DNA from: Dietzia aurantiaca
Lineage (GTDB): Bacteria > Actinomycetota > Actinomycetes > Mycobacteriales > Mycobacteriaceae
Direction of reading: 5' to 3'
Assembly: GCF_021033825.1 (NCBI RefSeq)
Contig: NZ_JAIFXZ010000002.1
Coordinates: forward strand, 399,497-463,496
Length of the DNA stretch: 64,000 nucleotides
The stretch's first letter is position 1. Each line of letters opens with the position of its first letter. Under the pieces are notes generated by a model, which was not told the DNA's origin, ran no database searches, and saw nothing but the letters and a program-made list of their open reading frames with translations. The position numbers and the translations under genes are program-made. This document shows, one piece after another, positions 37,745-46,976 of this stretch.

Positions 37745-40059
37745 CGGAACGTGGACATCATCCCGGAAAAGACACTTCCGCCGGCCGCCATCGGGTTGTC
37801 GTGGACCATGTATGTCCAGGTCGAGGTGGGTCGCGCCATCTCGTTGGCCGCGAGATCCACACCGGAGTCGGAGAACTCGATCTCGTCGAAGGTCTTCTCC
37901 GACTCGGTCACCGCATCGGAGGCGAGATCCCGGAAGTGATCGATAGCGATCCGGTGGAATTCATCGAGTGGGTTCTCACGACCCAGGGCGCGGAGGTGGA
38001 TCGATTCCCTGACGTCGTTCATCGCTTCCAGATGCTCGGCCCAGCCCCGGTCCAGATGCCAGAGCATGATCTCCCGGCAGCCCCGGACCACGGCGTCCCG
38101 ACCGTGCGCGTCGACCAGGCGCGCGCTGCGCTCCGGGTCGTGTTCTGTCAGTTCTTCGAACGCCTTGTCAGTGAGCAGGAGCGTCGAGCGTCTCTCGGCG
38201 AGGATGTCTCGCTGCTCCGCCAGAAGTCGGCTGTAACGCCAGGTATTGGAGTGGATCTCCAGCATCTGTCCCTCAGTGACCCGCTGCGCATGATCCACGG
38301 CATCCCGCCCACGATTGCCCTTGAGTACACCGGAGATCCGGTCGTGGGCGGTGGGCAGCTTTTCCGGCTCGAGGGCCGAGGTGACGACCGGGTCGTCCAT
38401 GGCGGCGAAGAAGACCGAGCTGCCCGGATCGCCCTGACGTCCGGCCCGGCCTCGGAGCTGGTTGTCGAGGCGCTCGGTACGGTGCCTTCCGGTCCCGACC
38501 ACGTGCAGGCCACCGAGTTCCACCACCTCGTCCCGACGCGACTCATCGGATCCTCCCAGACGGATATCCGTGCCACGACCGGCCATCTGCGTGGATACCG
38601 TGACATTGCCGATGTCACCGGCCTCCGCGATGATCGTCGCTTCCTCCTCGTCGTTCTTGGCGTTGAGCACGGCGCACTCGACGCCCTTCTCCGCCAGCCG
38701 GGCTGCTAGCGCTTCGGACTCGGCGACGTCATGTGTGCCGACGAGCACGGGCTGCCCGGTCTCATGTATCGAGGCGACGTGATCGACGATGGCGCGGGTC
38801 TTACTGTCGGAATCGATGTAGGTCCGGTCTGGCTCGTCGAATCGGATGTTCGGCCGGTTGGGCTCGATCTGCGAGACCCCGAGCGAATAGAACTCCCGTA
38901 GCTGGGGACCGGCGGCCAACGCGGTGCCCGTCATCCCGCAGACCTTGGCGTAACGGCCGATGAACCCCTGGACGGTGAGACTGTCGAGGATCTCGCCCGA
39001 CTCCGATACGGCCACCTCCTCCTTGGCCTCGACCGCTGCTTGGAGGCCGTCCGGCCAGCGCTGCAGCTCGGCCACGCGACCACGCGAGGCATTGACCAAC
39101 TGCACCCTGCCGTCACGGACGATGTAGTCGACATCTCGCCGCAGGAGGAAGCACGCGTGCAACGCCACATTGACCTGGACGAGAGTGGAGCCCACATGGT
39201 CCGCGTCGTAGAGATCGGTGATCCCCAGTTCCTTCTCGACGGCTTCCGCGCCATCATCGGTCAGATAGATGTTGCGTCGTTCCGAGTCGGTCTCGTAATG
39301 CCGTCCGGGTCGGAGCTTTCTCACCGCCGCCAGGACCTCTCCCGTGGGCGCGTCTCCCGACTTCGAACCGGCGAGTACCAGCGGGACCAGGGCCTCGTCC
39401 ACGAGAACCGAGTCGGCCTCGTCCACGATCGCCACATCGGTGGCCGGCGAGATCCGGTCGTCGGGGTCGGTCACGAGCTGCTCGCGCAGCACGTCGAATC
39501 CGATCTCCGACACCGAACCGTAGGTGATATCGCTGGCATACGCCGCGCGCCGTTCCTCGCGCGTCGCCCCCTCTGTCACGAAGCCGACAGAAAGGCCCAG
39601 GAGCTCGAACATCGGTCCCATCCAGCGGGCGTCGCGGACTGCGAGGTAGTCGTTCACCGAGATCACGTGCACCGTGTGGCCCTGGAGGGCGTAGCCGGCT
39701 GCCGCGATGGCACCAGAGAGCGTCTTGCCCTCGCCGGTGGCCATCTCCACGACGTCTCCCTCGAACATTCTCAGCGCGCCCTGGAGCTGGACGTCGAACG
39801 GTCGAAGGTCGACCGTCCGGGCGGCCGACTCTCTGGCCAGCGCGAGAAATCGGGCGAGGTCCTCCTCGGACTCGCCGAAGAGCTTCAACCCGTGGGCGGT
39901 GTCCGCGAACTCGCCGTCGGCCAATCCGGCCGCCCAGTCGTCGAAGTCATGCGAGGCCTCGACCGCGCTCTGCGCACGTGAGGTGTCCCGGCCCTGGGTG
40001 GAGCCCATCAGCTTCCAGAAGCGGTTGGCGAATCCCACGTGGGCGTCCTTCCCGGTCAC
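37741..40059 (-). CDS. secA2: Accessory protein-export ATPase SecA2
   Basis: A 772-residue SecA paralogue. Walker [17 protein letters not shown]-like [31 protein letters not shown] and [15 protein letters not shown] are intact. It lacks the C-terminal zinc-binding tail of SecA1 and is shorter, as SecA2 proteins are. It drives export of a subset of proteins through SecYEG. The GTG at 40059 follows GGGAG by 9 nt. The next gene is coupled by ATGA. Confidence 0.95.
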   Translation of the reverse strand: MTGKDAHVGFANRFWKLMGSTQGRDTSRAQSAVEASHDFDDWAAGLADGEFADTAHGLKLFGESEEDLARFLALARESAARTVDLRPFDVQLQGALRMFEGDVVEMATGEGKTLSGAIAAAGYALQGHTVHVISVNDYLAVRDARWMGPMFELLGLSVGFVTEGATREERRAAYASDITYGSVSEIGFDVLREQLVTDPDDRISPATDVAIVDEADSVLVDEALVPLVLAGSKSGDAPTGEVLAAVRKLRPGRHYETDSERRNIYLTDDGAEAVEKELGITDLYDADHVGSTLVQVNVALHACFLLRRDVDYIVRDGRVQLVNASRGRVAELQRWPDGLQAAVEAKEEVAVSESGEILDSLTVQGFIGRYAKVCGMTGTALAAGPQLREFYSLGVSQIEPNRPNIRFDEPDRTYIDSDSKTRAIVDHVASIHETGQPVLVGTHDVAESEALAARLAEKGVECAVLNAKNDEEEATIIAEAGDIGNVTVSTQMAGRGTDIRLGGSDESRRDEVVELGGLHVVGTGRHRTERLDNQLRGRAGRQGDPGSSVFFAAMDDPVVTSALEPEKLPTAHDRISGVLKGNRGRDAVDHAQRVTEGQMLEIHSNTWRYSRLLAEQRDILAERRSTLLLTDKAFEELTEHDPERSARLVDAHGRDAVVRGCREIMLWHLDRGWAEHLEAMNDVRESIHLRALGRENPLDEFHRIAIDHFRDLASDAVTESEKTFDEIEFSDSGVDLAANEMARPTSTWTYMVHDNPMAAGGSVFSGMMSTFR

Positions 40060-40125
40060 GAACAGATGCTCCCACCGTACGCAGACCACGACAGGCCGGG
40101 GCCCTCGCCCCGCCGGTCGCGGGCA

Positions 40126-41265
40126 CTACTGATCCGGGTCGATCTGTCCACGCAATCTGCGCATCGCTTCTGTCGAGAGCATCCGGTCCCCCGCCCGGGC
40201 GGCCAGATGCTCGGCGGCAAGATCAGCGTGACTCGGTTGGTGACGCGAAGACGGCGGACGTACGCCGTTGGCCCTGGCGATCCCGGCGAGTCGCTCTGCT
40301 TCCGCGACAGCCGTGTCGGCACGTGTTTCCACGGATTCCACCAGCTCTCGAAGCGCTACGGCCCGTTCGACGACCTCGGCCCACGCCCCGTCGATCAACG
40401 CACCCATACCGGTGAGTGTGGTGAAGCCGTCTCCGGCCGGTGGCACCCCGGCCGACGCCGCGGCCTCGCGAAGACGGCACAAATCGCCGGAAAGTCCGAT
40501 GACCTCACTCTCCGCATCGAACTGGAGGCGGATCTCCTCCACGGAGCGACCGCCGCGTACGAAAGCCGCCGACAGCCGGTCATACAGACCCCCGACCTCC
40601 ATGAGCATCGCGGTGTACATCTCCGGGATCCTCCGACGATCCGAACGGATCTGAGGCAGCGACGGCAGCGATTGAACGACGGTCTGCATCCGTTGCGGAA
40701 GAACCACCCGCCCCATCTCGCGTTGCCCGAATGCGGCGGCGACGGTTCCGAGTTCCCCCAGGGTGCGAGGCACCAGCGGCACCGGTGCCATGGTCGGAGT
40801 CGACGCCAACGCATCGAACAGACGCCCTCGGTAGTCGGTGTCCAGGTGGACACCTCTCCTGCGGTCTGCCCGGATGTCCTTGATGCGGAACGCGAAGACC
40901 CCGGCGCCCCTGGTGAAGCCCGCACGTAAGACCATGTATTTACGATCGAGGTCAGCCAATCGGGTGCGAAGCGCTATCCGAAGCATCGACGGTGCCGGGG
41001 AGTCGATGATCCGCCGTAGATCATGGCGTTGCTCTTCGATGACCCTGACCTGGTGGAAGCCGCCGACCGTGGGGAACGCGAGGTTGCGGTGCATCCGGGC
41101 GCGAACCACTTCAGCTATCCGTGGTTCCACCAGGCCACATGCCACCAGTAGAGCGGCGCGGTCCGACAGTTCGGAAATCGGGGGGTCGCCCTCCCCGTGA
41201 CACATCCTGTCGACGTCGGAGACGATCCGATCCCGTGCCGTGCGCGCCGTGCTCTCGCGTTCCAT
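40126..41265 (-). CDS. Hypothetical protein, partner of the HerA-like ATPase
   Basis: A 379-residue protein I do not recognise. It is helical and Arg/Leu-rich, with no signal peptide or membrane segment. Ordered parts include a region around EQRHDLRRIIDSPAPSML, a strand-rich stretch (KYMVLRAGFTRGAGVFAFRIKDI), and a long coiled-coil-like C-terminal third. No NurA, Sir2 or PLD nuclease motif is visible. AGGAGG lies 5 nt before the ATG at 41265. Its first 151 nt lie inside the 3' end of the upstream ATPase gene, implying tight coupling. secA2 follows after 66 nt. Confidence 0.7.
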   Translation of the reverse strand: MERESTARTARDRIVSDVDRMCHGEGDPPISELSDRAALLVACGLVEPRIAEVVRARMHRNLAFPTVGGFHQVRVIEEQRHDLRRIIDSPAPSMLRIALRTRLADLDRKYMVLRAGFTRGAGVFAFRIKDIRADRRRGVHLDTDYRGRLFDALASTPTMAPVPLVPRTLGELGTVAAAFGQREMGRVVLPQRMQTVVQSLPSLPQIRSDRRRIPEMYTAMLMEVGGLYDRLSAAFVRGGRSVEEIRLQFDAESEVIGLSGDLCRLREAAASAGVPPAGDGFTTLTGMGALIDGAWAEVVERAVALRELVESVETRADTAVAEAERLAGIARANGVRPPSSRHQPSHADLAAEHLAARAGDRMLSTEAMRRLRGQIDPDQ

Positions 41266-42446
41266 GCACCCTCCTCGCCCGGTACCCACAATGGCATCTC
41301 GATGTCACGGGATACCACAACGGATATAACGAAGGGCGAGTCACGCCTGTTCCCTTCCATCCCGGGAATCGGCACCATCACATCACCTCCGGCTTCCTCT
41401 GTCAGACGACGACCCATCTGGATGACGCTCGGCGCGGAGATGAAGCCCCCGGCGAACAGAGCCCGCCCCTGTGGGAAACCGCTCGCCTGCTGGATCAGAT
41501 CGTCTCCGACGAAACCGAACACCTCGGCCAGCTCCGTCAGGTCTCGCGGCGAGTTGATCCGCATGAGACCCAGGTTGTCGCACTGGGACAGCACGTTGGG
41601 GTGGATCTTGCCCGGACGCTGGGTCGACAACAGGAGCCAGAGGCCGAACTTCCGTCCCTCCGCGGCGATCTGGATCAGCTGCCGGGTCAGGGCACGCTCG
41701 ACGTCGGTCTCGGGCGCTGGTGAACACACGTTGTGCGCCTCGTCGATCACGATGAGGAGCGGTCGCCGCTCCTCCCGTCGCTCCCACAAGTGCTCCAGGA
41801 CCGCCAATGCCGCGACCTTCGACTCCGAGGGGTGGGGAAACCCGCCCAGGTCCATCACCGTCGCTCGCGGACGCCGGTCGATCTCGTCGACGACGGAACC
41901 GGAACCGCGTGACCACAGGCTCCACTCGAGCACCTCGAGGTTCTCCATCCGATACGACAGCCGCACCTCACCGGGCTCGGACGACGTCCGCAGCCGGTCG
42001 ACCACCGTGTCCTCGTCGAACGCGTCGCGGCGCACGTCTGCACGCAACAGGACGTTGCACTCCTCTGCATCGGCGATCGGATCGAGCTGGAGCAGCGCCG
42101 CCTTGGATGACGACGACAGGTCGAGGTAGCGGACCCTCAGCGGCTCCCCCACGCCCGCGGATGAGCGGAAGACCCTGATATCGCGATCCGTCAATCGGGA
42201 GGCGTCAGCAGGGTCTGCGTCCACCCTCGGTTCGGACAGCCGGACGTAGTCGGCGTTGGGGTCGAAGATCACCATGGGCAGGTCCGTCTCGAGCAACAAC
42301 TGCTCGAGCACGACGCCCAGCGAGTAGGTTTTTCCGCTACCACTCTGACCACACCAGAAGGTGTGGCGGTTGAAGCGTCTCGCATCCAGCACCGCGTCAG
42401 CCCCGGGCTCACCGGCAACCGTGCCGATCGTCAGTTTCGTGGTCAT
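41115..42446 (-). CDS. HerA/DUF87-type ATPase
   Basis: A 443-residue FtsK/HerA-clade ATPase. Walker A GQSGSGKTYS is at residues 33-42, Walker B PLLIVIDEAHN near 229-239, followed by the sensor-like WLLLSTQRPGKIHPNVLSQCDNLGLMRI typical of HerA and VirB4-like proteins. There is no transmembrane segment. GAGGAG precedes the ATG at 42446 by 6-7 nt. The last 49 codons, after MPLWVPGEEG, overlap the next gene and look like an out-of-frame shadow of it, so the original stop may have been lost. A DNA-translocating or mobilising role is inferred from the clade. Confidence 0.8.
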   Translation of the reverse strand: MTTKLTIGTVAGEPGADAVLDARRFNRHTFWCGQSGSGKTYSLGVVLEQLLLETDLPMVIFDPNADYVRLSEPRVDADPADASRLTDRDIRVFRSSAGVGEPLRVRYLDLSSSSKAALLQLDPIADAEECNVLLRADVRRDAFDEDTVVDRLRTSSEPGEVRLSYRMENLEVLEWSLWSRGSGSVVDEIDRRPRATVMDLGGFPHPSESKVAALAVLEHLWERREERRPLLIVIDEAHNVCSPAPETDVERALTRQLIQIAAEGRKFGLWLLLSTQRPGKIHPNVLSQCDNLGLMRINSPRDLTELAEVFGFVGDDLIQQASGFPQGRALFAGGFISAPSVIQMGRRLTEEAGGDVMVPIPGMEGNRRDSPFVISVVVSRDIEMPLWVPGEEGAWNARARRARHGIGSSPTSTGCVTGRATPRFPNCRTAPLYWWHVAWWNHG

Positions 42447-42544
42447 CGGAATCTCCTCGTCACCCGTGGTTTCCCGCTCTGTTCCCGGGGCCGTCACCGA
42501 TCAGTGCTGCTACCGAATTCCGACGTGACCGCAGAGACAACCCA

Positions 42545-42574
42545 GGGGCGCCGGAGCACAGTGATCGGCGCCCC
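42545..42574. terminator. Hairpin downstream of the Ntn amidase gene
   Basis: GGGGCGCCG (42545-42553) and CGGCGCCCC (42566-42574) form a perfect 9-bp stem with a 12-nt loop, 15 nt after the amidase stop on the minus strand. It separates the gad cluster from the HerA-like operon. Confidence 0.65.
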
Positions 42575-42588
42575 GCGTCCCGGTTGCA

Positions 42589-43668
42589 TCACTTCCGGGT
42601 GCCGACCAGGTTCTGCACGGAGGCGGCCAACACGGCGAACTCGTCCTGCTTCCGGGCTATGTACTCGAGAGCCCGGACGCCGGTGGCGAGCACCTCGGAG
42701 GTGAAGTCGTCCACCTCGTGGAACTCCTCCGACACGTTTCCCGCGAGGCCGCCCTCCAGGGCCATCCGTCCCACGAGGTCGAGCCGGCTGCTGCCGGAGC
42801 CCTCGCCGAAGTCCATGTCCGCGAGATCCACCCAGACGATGTTGGGGCGGGTCGTCGACTCGAAGACATAGCGTCTGTTGGTCAGATCGAGCACGACCTG
42901 CCAGATCGTCTGTGAGGCATCCGGCTTACCCGGCTCCGGGGTACGGAAAGGCTGGGCCGCGTTGCGGATGATGCTGAACATCGCCGCGATCGCGTCGAGC
43001 TGGGTCTCGGGCTGTACTTGGTTCTCGACGTAGAACGACGCCCGCGCGAAACGGTCGCTCGCCAACGTCGAGCCGGGGAGCGGTGCATCTCCCCCGAGTC
43101 CCCGGATCTGCTTTACAAGTTCAAGCTGCTTGTCGAACGTCGGGGAATTGGTCATGACCTTGTAGTCACGACTGTGGTAGATGGTGGGCGTGCCGTCGAC
43201 GTATTCGATGATGGCGGAGTCGCCGGACGCGTCGTTGATCGCCAGATGCAGCGTGGGGACGAGGTGCCCCGTGGGGTCGAAGAGCTGGGCGATTCCGACC
43301 TCGGTGGACCGGGTCCACTCCACAGCCTCTGCGACCGTCGCGAAGTTGTCCAGGTAGTACTGCAGCCAGACCGACTGGCTGAGCTGCGTTGATGTCGGCT
43401 CGGGCTTTCCGTAGTCGGACTCCGCCAGCCACAGGATGTGACCCGCGAACCCTGCTTCGTTCATCCCGTCGGTGGCGATCAGATCGAATGCCGTCGCGAC
43501 GATGCTGCCGTACCGGGCCTTCCACACGAGGCCCCCGGAGACTCCGTCCGCGCGCTCGACACCCCTCGGGAATTTCCACAGGTTTGTCAGCAGGTCCATG
43601 TGGAAATCCATATTCCTGCCGACGATGACCGCCCCGTTGGCATCTGGCCATAAAACTCGCGTGCACAT
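42589..43668 (-). CDS. Linear-amide C-N hydrolase (choloylglycine/penicillin-V acylase family, Ntn)
   Basis: A 359-residue Ntn-hydrolase. Translation starts Met-Cys, so removal of Met exposes the Cys nucleophile. The family pattern VIVGRNMDFHMD and the downstream GMNEAGFAGHILWLAESDYG, DASGDSAIIEYVDG and KVMTNSPTFDKQ (binding-pocket Asn) are present. Activity on bile salts is unlikely in this setting; penicillin V, N-acyl-homoserine lactones or N-acyl amino acids are family substrates. There is no signal peptide, so it is cytoplasmic. It follows the YrhK-like gene by 55 nt, probably in one unit. Confidence 0.85.
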   Translation of the reverse strand: MCTRVLWPDANGAVIVGRNMDFHMDLLTNLWKFPRGVERADGVSGGLVWKARYGSIVATAFDLIATDGMNEAGFAGHILWLAESDYGKPEPTSTQLSQSVWLQYYLDNFATVAEAVEWTRSTEVGIAQLFDPTGHLVPTLHLAINDASGDSAIIEYVDGTPTIYHSRDYKVMTNSPTFDKQLELVKQIRGLGGDAPLPGSTLASDRFARASFYVENQVQPETQLDAIAAMFSIIRNAAQPFRTPEPGKPDASQTIWQVVLDLTNRRYVFESTTRPNIVWVDLADMDFGEGSGSSRLDLVGRMALEGGLAGNVSEEFHEVDDFTSEVLATGVRALEYIARKQDEFAVLAASVQNLVGTRK

Positions 43669-43723
43669 GTAAGAGGCACGTCCTTTCTCATGGATCTTGT
43701 CTGAAATACTGTGCGCGTGCGGG

Positions 43724-44440
43724 TCAGGATGCCCCTGGTGCGGCTTCGGTTTCCCGATGGTTCCAGCTGAGCTGGGGTAGCGCGATAGCCGAGGCGGAGA
43801 AGAAGCAGATTGCACCGATGAAGGTGCCCCAATTGGCCACCGTCGCGTTCTCGAGCGAGCCGTTCGAGAGGACGAACGCACCTACGGCGGAGACGCCGAA
43901 GGCGATACATCCGGCCATGTTGATGTGCGCGGACCACCACCCGGACTGGCCCGGTTCCCACAGGGTGGACCGCTCGCGATAGTAGGCGACGTAAACGAAC
44001 GCGGCGCTGATAAGGAAGGCGACGGAACCGCCGGCGTCCGGATTCCACACCAGTCGCTCATCGGCCTGCACGGTCTGTGCACTCAGAGCCGCGCTGGTGC
44101 TCACATTGAACAGGATCGTGCCGACGCTCTGGATGGCTGCGGCCAGCCAGACTGCCCGGAACATCCTCCCCGGCCCGTAGTCGACCTCGGTCGTGGCCGC
44201 CCCGCTGAGGATCGTCTGCATGAGTCCTGCGGCGGTGAAGAACCACGCTCCGATGAAGCAGAGCATGTTGGTCAGGTTCGACGAGCCGAGATCCCAGATC
44301 GCCACCGCCGCGCCCACCGCGAACAACGTTGATCCGATCATGAAGGACCAGGACTGCTTGGTCAGCGTGGGAACCAGGATCGGGAGCGCTCGGCCGGTGG
44401 CAGAGCCAGCTCGGGAACGGGTCATGGAGATGTCCACCAT
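43724..44440 (-). CDS. YrhK-like multi-pass membrane protein
   Basis: A 238-residue protein with about six membrane segments. The first part (TKQSWSFMIGSTLFAVGAAVAIWDLGSSNLTNMLCFIGAWFFTAAGLMQ) matches the YrhK-type two-helix unit; a second similar unit appears near the end. Function unknown; a small solute or proton pathway cannot be claimed. The ATG at 44440 was used; a second ATG at 44425 with a weak GGTGGA site is possible. It lies between gadB and the Ntn amidase. Confidence 0.65.
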   Translation of the reverse strand: MVDISMTRSRAGSATGRALPILVPTLTKQSWSFMIGSTLFAVGAAVAIWDLGSSNLTNMLCFIGAWFFTAAGLMQTILSGAATTEVDYGPGRMFRAVWLAAAIQSVGTILFNVSTSAALSAQTVQADERLVWNPDAGGSVAFLISAAFVYVAYYRERSTLWEPGQSGWWSAHINMAGCIAFGVSAVGAFVLSNGSLENATVANWGTFIGAICFFSASAIALPQLSWNHRETEAAPGAS

Positions 44441-44480
44441 CCAGCGGGTCAGAAGAGTGCAGGGGGTCGGAGACGGACGT

Positions 44481-44559
44481 CCGCCCGGGCCGGAAACCTC
44501 CGGCCCGGGCGGTTCATCCGCTGAGGGCGCGTCCGTCGCGCCCAGGCCGGGCGCGACGG
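44481..44559. terminator. Two tandem GC-rich hairpins after gadB
   Basis: First (nearest gadB) an 11-bp perfect stem at 44533-44543/44549-44559 with a 5-nt loop; then a 13-bp perfect stem at 44481-44493/44500-44512 with a 6-nt loop. They begin 18 nt after the gadB stop and should stop or strongly reduce transcription into the YrhK-like gene. Confidence 0.7.
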
Positions 44560-44577
44560 GCTCGGCCCCGGCTCACG

Positions 44578-45978
44578 TCAGTGCGTGAAGTTGGTTCGGG
44601 GACGCTCGCGTGGGATCGGCGCATCGAGGTTCTCCAGGAAATCGACCTCTTCCTTGATGGCGTCGAGCAGCAGGCCTGCGAGGTCCCGGCTCAGGCCGAG
44701 GCGGACGACGATGCGCTGGACGACCATGTCGGAGAGGTTGTCGGGCATCGGGTAAGCGGGCACCTGCCACCCGCGCATCCGCAGACGATCGGCGAGGTCG
44801 TACAGGTCCCAGTTTCGGTCACCCGGGTTGAGCTTCCACGCGAAGACGGGGATCGTGTCACCTCGACTGACGAGGGTGAACTGACCCATCTTCCCGATCT
44901 CGGAGGACAGGTAGGTCGCGACGTCGATCGATCCCTGCTGGACCGCCCGGTAGCCCTCACGGCCCAGACGCAGGAACTGGTAGTACTGCAGGAGCACCTG
45001 CGCACCCGGACGCGAGAAGTTCAGTGCCAGGGTGGGCATGTCGCCACCCAGGTAGCTCACGTGGAAGATCAGGCTCTCCGGGCAGACGGCCTTGTTCCGC
45101 CACACAACCCAGCCAACGCCAGGGTAGACCAGACCGTACTTGTGGCCCGAGGTGCTGATCGAATTGACGCGGTCGATCTTGAAGTCCCACTCCAGTTCCG
45201 GCTGGCAGAACGGGGCGACCATCGCTCCCGACGCACCATCGACGTGGATCTTCACATCGAGACCGGTCGAGGCCTGGATCTCGTCCAGCTTTGCGGCGAT
45301 CTCCTTCACCGGCTCGTAAAGACCGGTGTAGGTCTGGCCGAGGATGGCGACCACACCGATGGTGTTCTCGTCGACGTACTTCTCCAGTTCGAAGCCGTCG
45401 AGCACGAGGTGCTCCTCGGTGACCGGCACGTAGCGGGCCTCGACGTCCCAGTAGTTGCAGAACTTCTCCCAGACGACCTGGACGCCGGCCGACAGGATGA
45501 GGTTGGGCTTCTCGGTGGACTTACCCTCTGCCTTGCGCTTCTCCTGCCACAGGCGCTTGAGCGCGAGCCCGCCCAGCATGCAGGCCTCGGAGGACCCGAC
45601 AGTCGATGTTCCGATGGTGTCCTCGGTGTCCGGGACGTTCCACAGGTCGGCGAGAATTCTCCAGCAACGATCCTCGATGGCCGCCGTGGCCGGGTACTCG
45701 TCTTTGTCGATCATGTTCTTGTCGGCGGTCTCGGCATAGATCTTCTGCGCGTTCTCATCCATCCAGGTGGAGACGAACGTCGCGAGATTCAATCGCGAGT
45801 TCCCGTCGAGCATGGCCTCATCGTGGACGATCTGATAGGCCGTCTCACCGGCCATCATGTCCTCGGGCATCTTGAACTTGGGCAGGGAAGTCGCCTCACC
45901 CGGACGTGCGAACACCGGGTTGATCTCCAGCTGCGTATCGGCTGACTGCGAAGCGGCGTCGCGGTACGTCTCTGACAC
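44578..45978 (-). CDS. gadB: Glutamate decarboxylase (PLP-dependent)
   Basis: A 466-residue enzyme, the same length as E. coli GadB. It converts glutamate to GABA and CO2, consuming a proton. The PLP lysine lies in STSGHKYGLVYPG near residue 270, with the VDGASGAMVAPF and TVGSSEACMLGGLALKR segments of the family. The C terminus ends TNFTH, like the His-ended tail that closes the active site in bacterial GADs. The GTG at 45978 (GAGG 6 nt upstream) is preferred over a GTG at 45990. No GadC-type antiporter lies nearby. Confidence 0.94.
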   Translation of the reverse strand: MSETYRDAASQSADTQLEINPVFARPGEATSLPKFKMPEDMMAGETAYQIVHDEAMLDGNSRLNLATFVSTWMDENAQKIYAETADKNMIDKDEYPATAAIEDRCWRILADLWNVPDTEDTIGTSTVGSSEACMLGGLALKRLWQEKRKAEGKSTEKPNLILSAGVQVVWEKFCNYWDVEARYVPVTEEHLVLDGFELEKYVDENTIGVVAILGQTYTGLYEPVKEIAAKLDEIQASTGLDVKIHVDGASGAMVAPFCQPELEWDFKIDRVNSISTSGHKYGLVYPGVGWVVWRNKAVCPESLIFHVSYLGGDMPTLALNFSRPGAQVLLQYYQFLRLGREGYRAVQQGSIDVATYLSSEIGKMGQFTLVSRGDTIPVFAWKLNPGDRNWDLYDLADRLRMRGWQVPAYPMPDNLSDMVVQRIVVRLGLSRDLAGLLLDAIKEEVDFLENLDAPIPRERPRTNFTH

Positions 45979-46280
45979 GTGGGTCCTCACTTCTCTCGGC
46001 TATCGGATAGCAGGGCGGACGACGTGAACGGATGGTCGGTCGCTTTCCGGCAAACCTCAATGACCCTCCGGCCCTCTTGCCTCCCAGCTGGCCTAACGGT
46101 ACCCCAGAAATATAAGCCATCCCTGATGAACGCACAGACGTATCGATACCTGCGAACTTGGGCGCCGCTCACACCTCCGCTGGCCGACCACGCCACCTCG
46201 AGATCCTGTGGCGCGGATCGGGTTCCATCTGCACCCGGGACGCATCGGTCACTTGGGCTCTACGGATCTCTGCAGCACGA
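45979..46280. other. gadB leader region
   Basis: About 300 nt without a credible gene. On the minus strand a -10-like TATATT lies at 46115-46110 about 130 nt before gadB; the -35 is poor. No clear operator or regulator gene is seen. The sequence is less GC-rich than its neighbours near 46100-46150. Confidence 0.4.
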
Positions 46281-46762
46281 CTATCCCTCAATTGAGGCTC
46301 TACGGTCTCGCATCCGCTCGGCGGGTGGGTCTAAATTCAGGGTCGTGCGGGGTCGGTCGTTGAGCTCCTGGGCTACGTGCTCGAGATCCTCAGGGCCGAA
46401 TATGCCGAGGTCGGTTCAACCGCCACGGCAGCTCCGCGACGATCCATCGCTCGAGCCCGCAACAAGTGGTACCCGCACCACTCGGTTGTGGACCTCGAGT
46501 CATCCCCTCTGAGTGGCGTACTCACAGCCCGGCAGCCATCCCGGCCCGATACACCGACGACGAACTGGCACCGACCGCGCGAGCAACATCCATCGATTCC
46601 ATTCCCGACGCCAAAGCAGCCCTGATCGCGGCACGCCCATCACCAGTCGAATGACGCTACGCCGCCGCCAGCCAAGTGCGCGAATGCGCCGACGGACACT
46701 CCCAATAAGAGCCCCCAACACCCACAACGCAACATCTCAAATACACTCAGGTGTTGCAACGT
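46281..46762 (-). pseudogene. Relict, internally deleted IS30-family element
   Basis: Two disjoint pieces of one transposase remain in the correct order on the minus strand. The C-terminal piece (46415-46281) reads TDLGIFGPEDLEHVAQELN... and matches 28 of 37 residues of the intact IS30 transposase of this window. The N-terminal piece (46656-46522) reads GDGRAAIRAALASGMESMDVARAVG and aligns with its first HTH, also at DNA level around the TTCGA-TGGTGATG start region. Upstream, GTTGCAACACC...GATGTTGCG (about 46762-46725) resembles the start-codon hairpin of the intact copy. Some 1.2 kb of the middle is gone and frames are broken. Confidence 0.7.
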
Positions 46763-46793
46763 CCCCAGAATTCGCCTCACGCGCAGGAATGAC

Positions 46794-46827
46794 AAAAAAC
46801 CCTGGCGGGATAGATCCCACCAGGGCT
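46794..46827 (-). terminator. Rho-independent terminator of tRNA-Pro
   Basis: On the minus strand a stem (46825-46814 with 46811-46800; CCCTGG, one mismatch, GGGAT) is followed by TTTTTT at 46799-46794. It begins about 7 nt after the tRNA 3' end. Confidence 0.85.
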
Positions 46828-46833
46828 TTAGTG

Positions 46834-46907
<74 letters not shown>

Positions 46908-46976
46908 TCTCCCGCGGCTCTCACCGCGGCGACTGGAACAGAGTATCGCACCCCCGGTCGCAACTGGAAATCGGGG

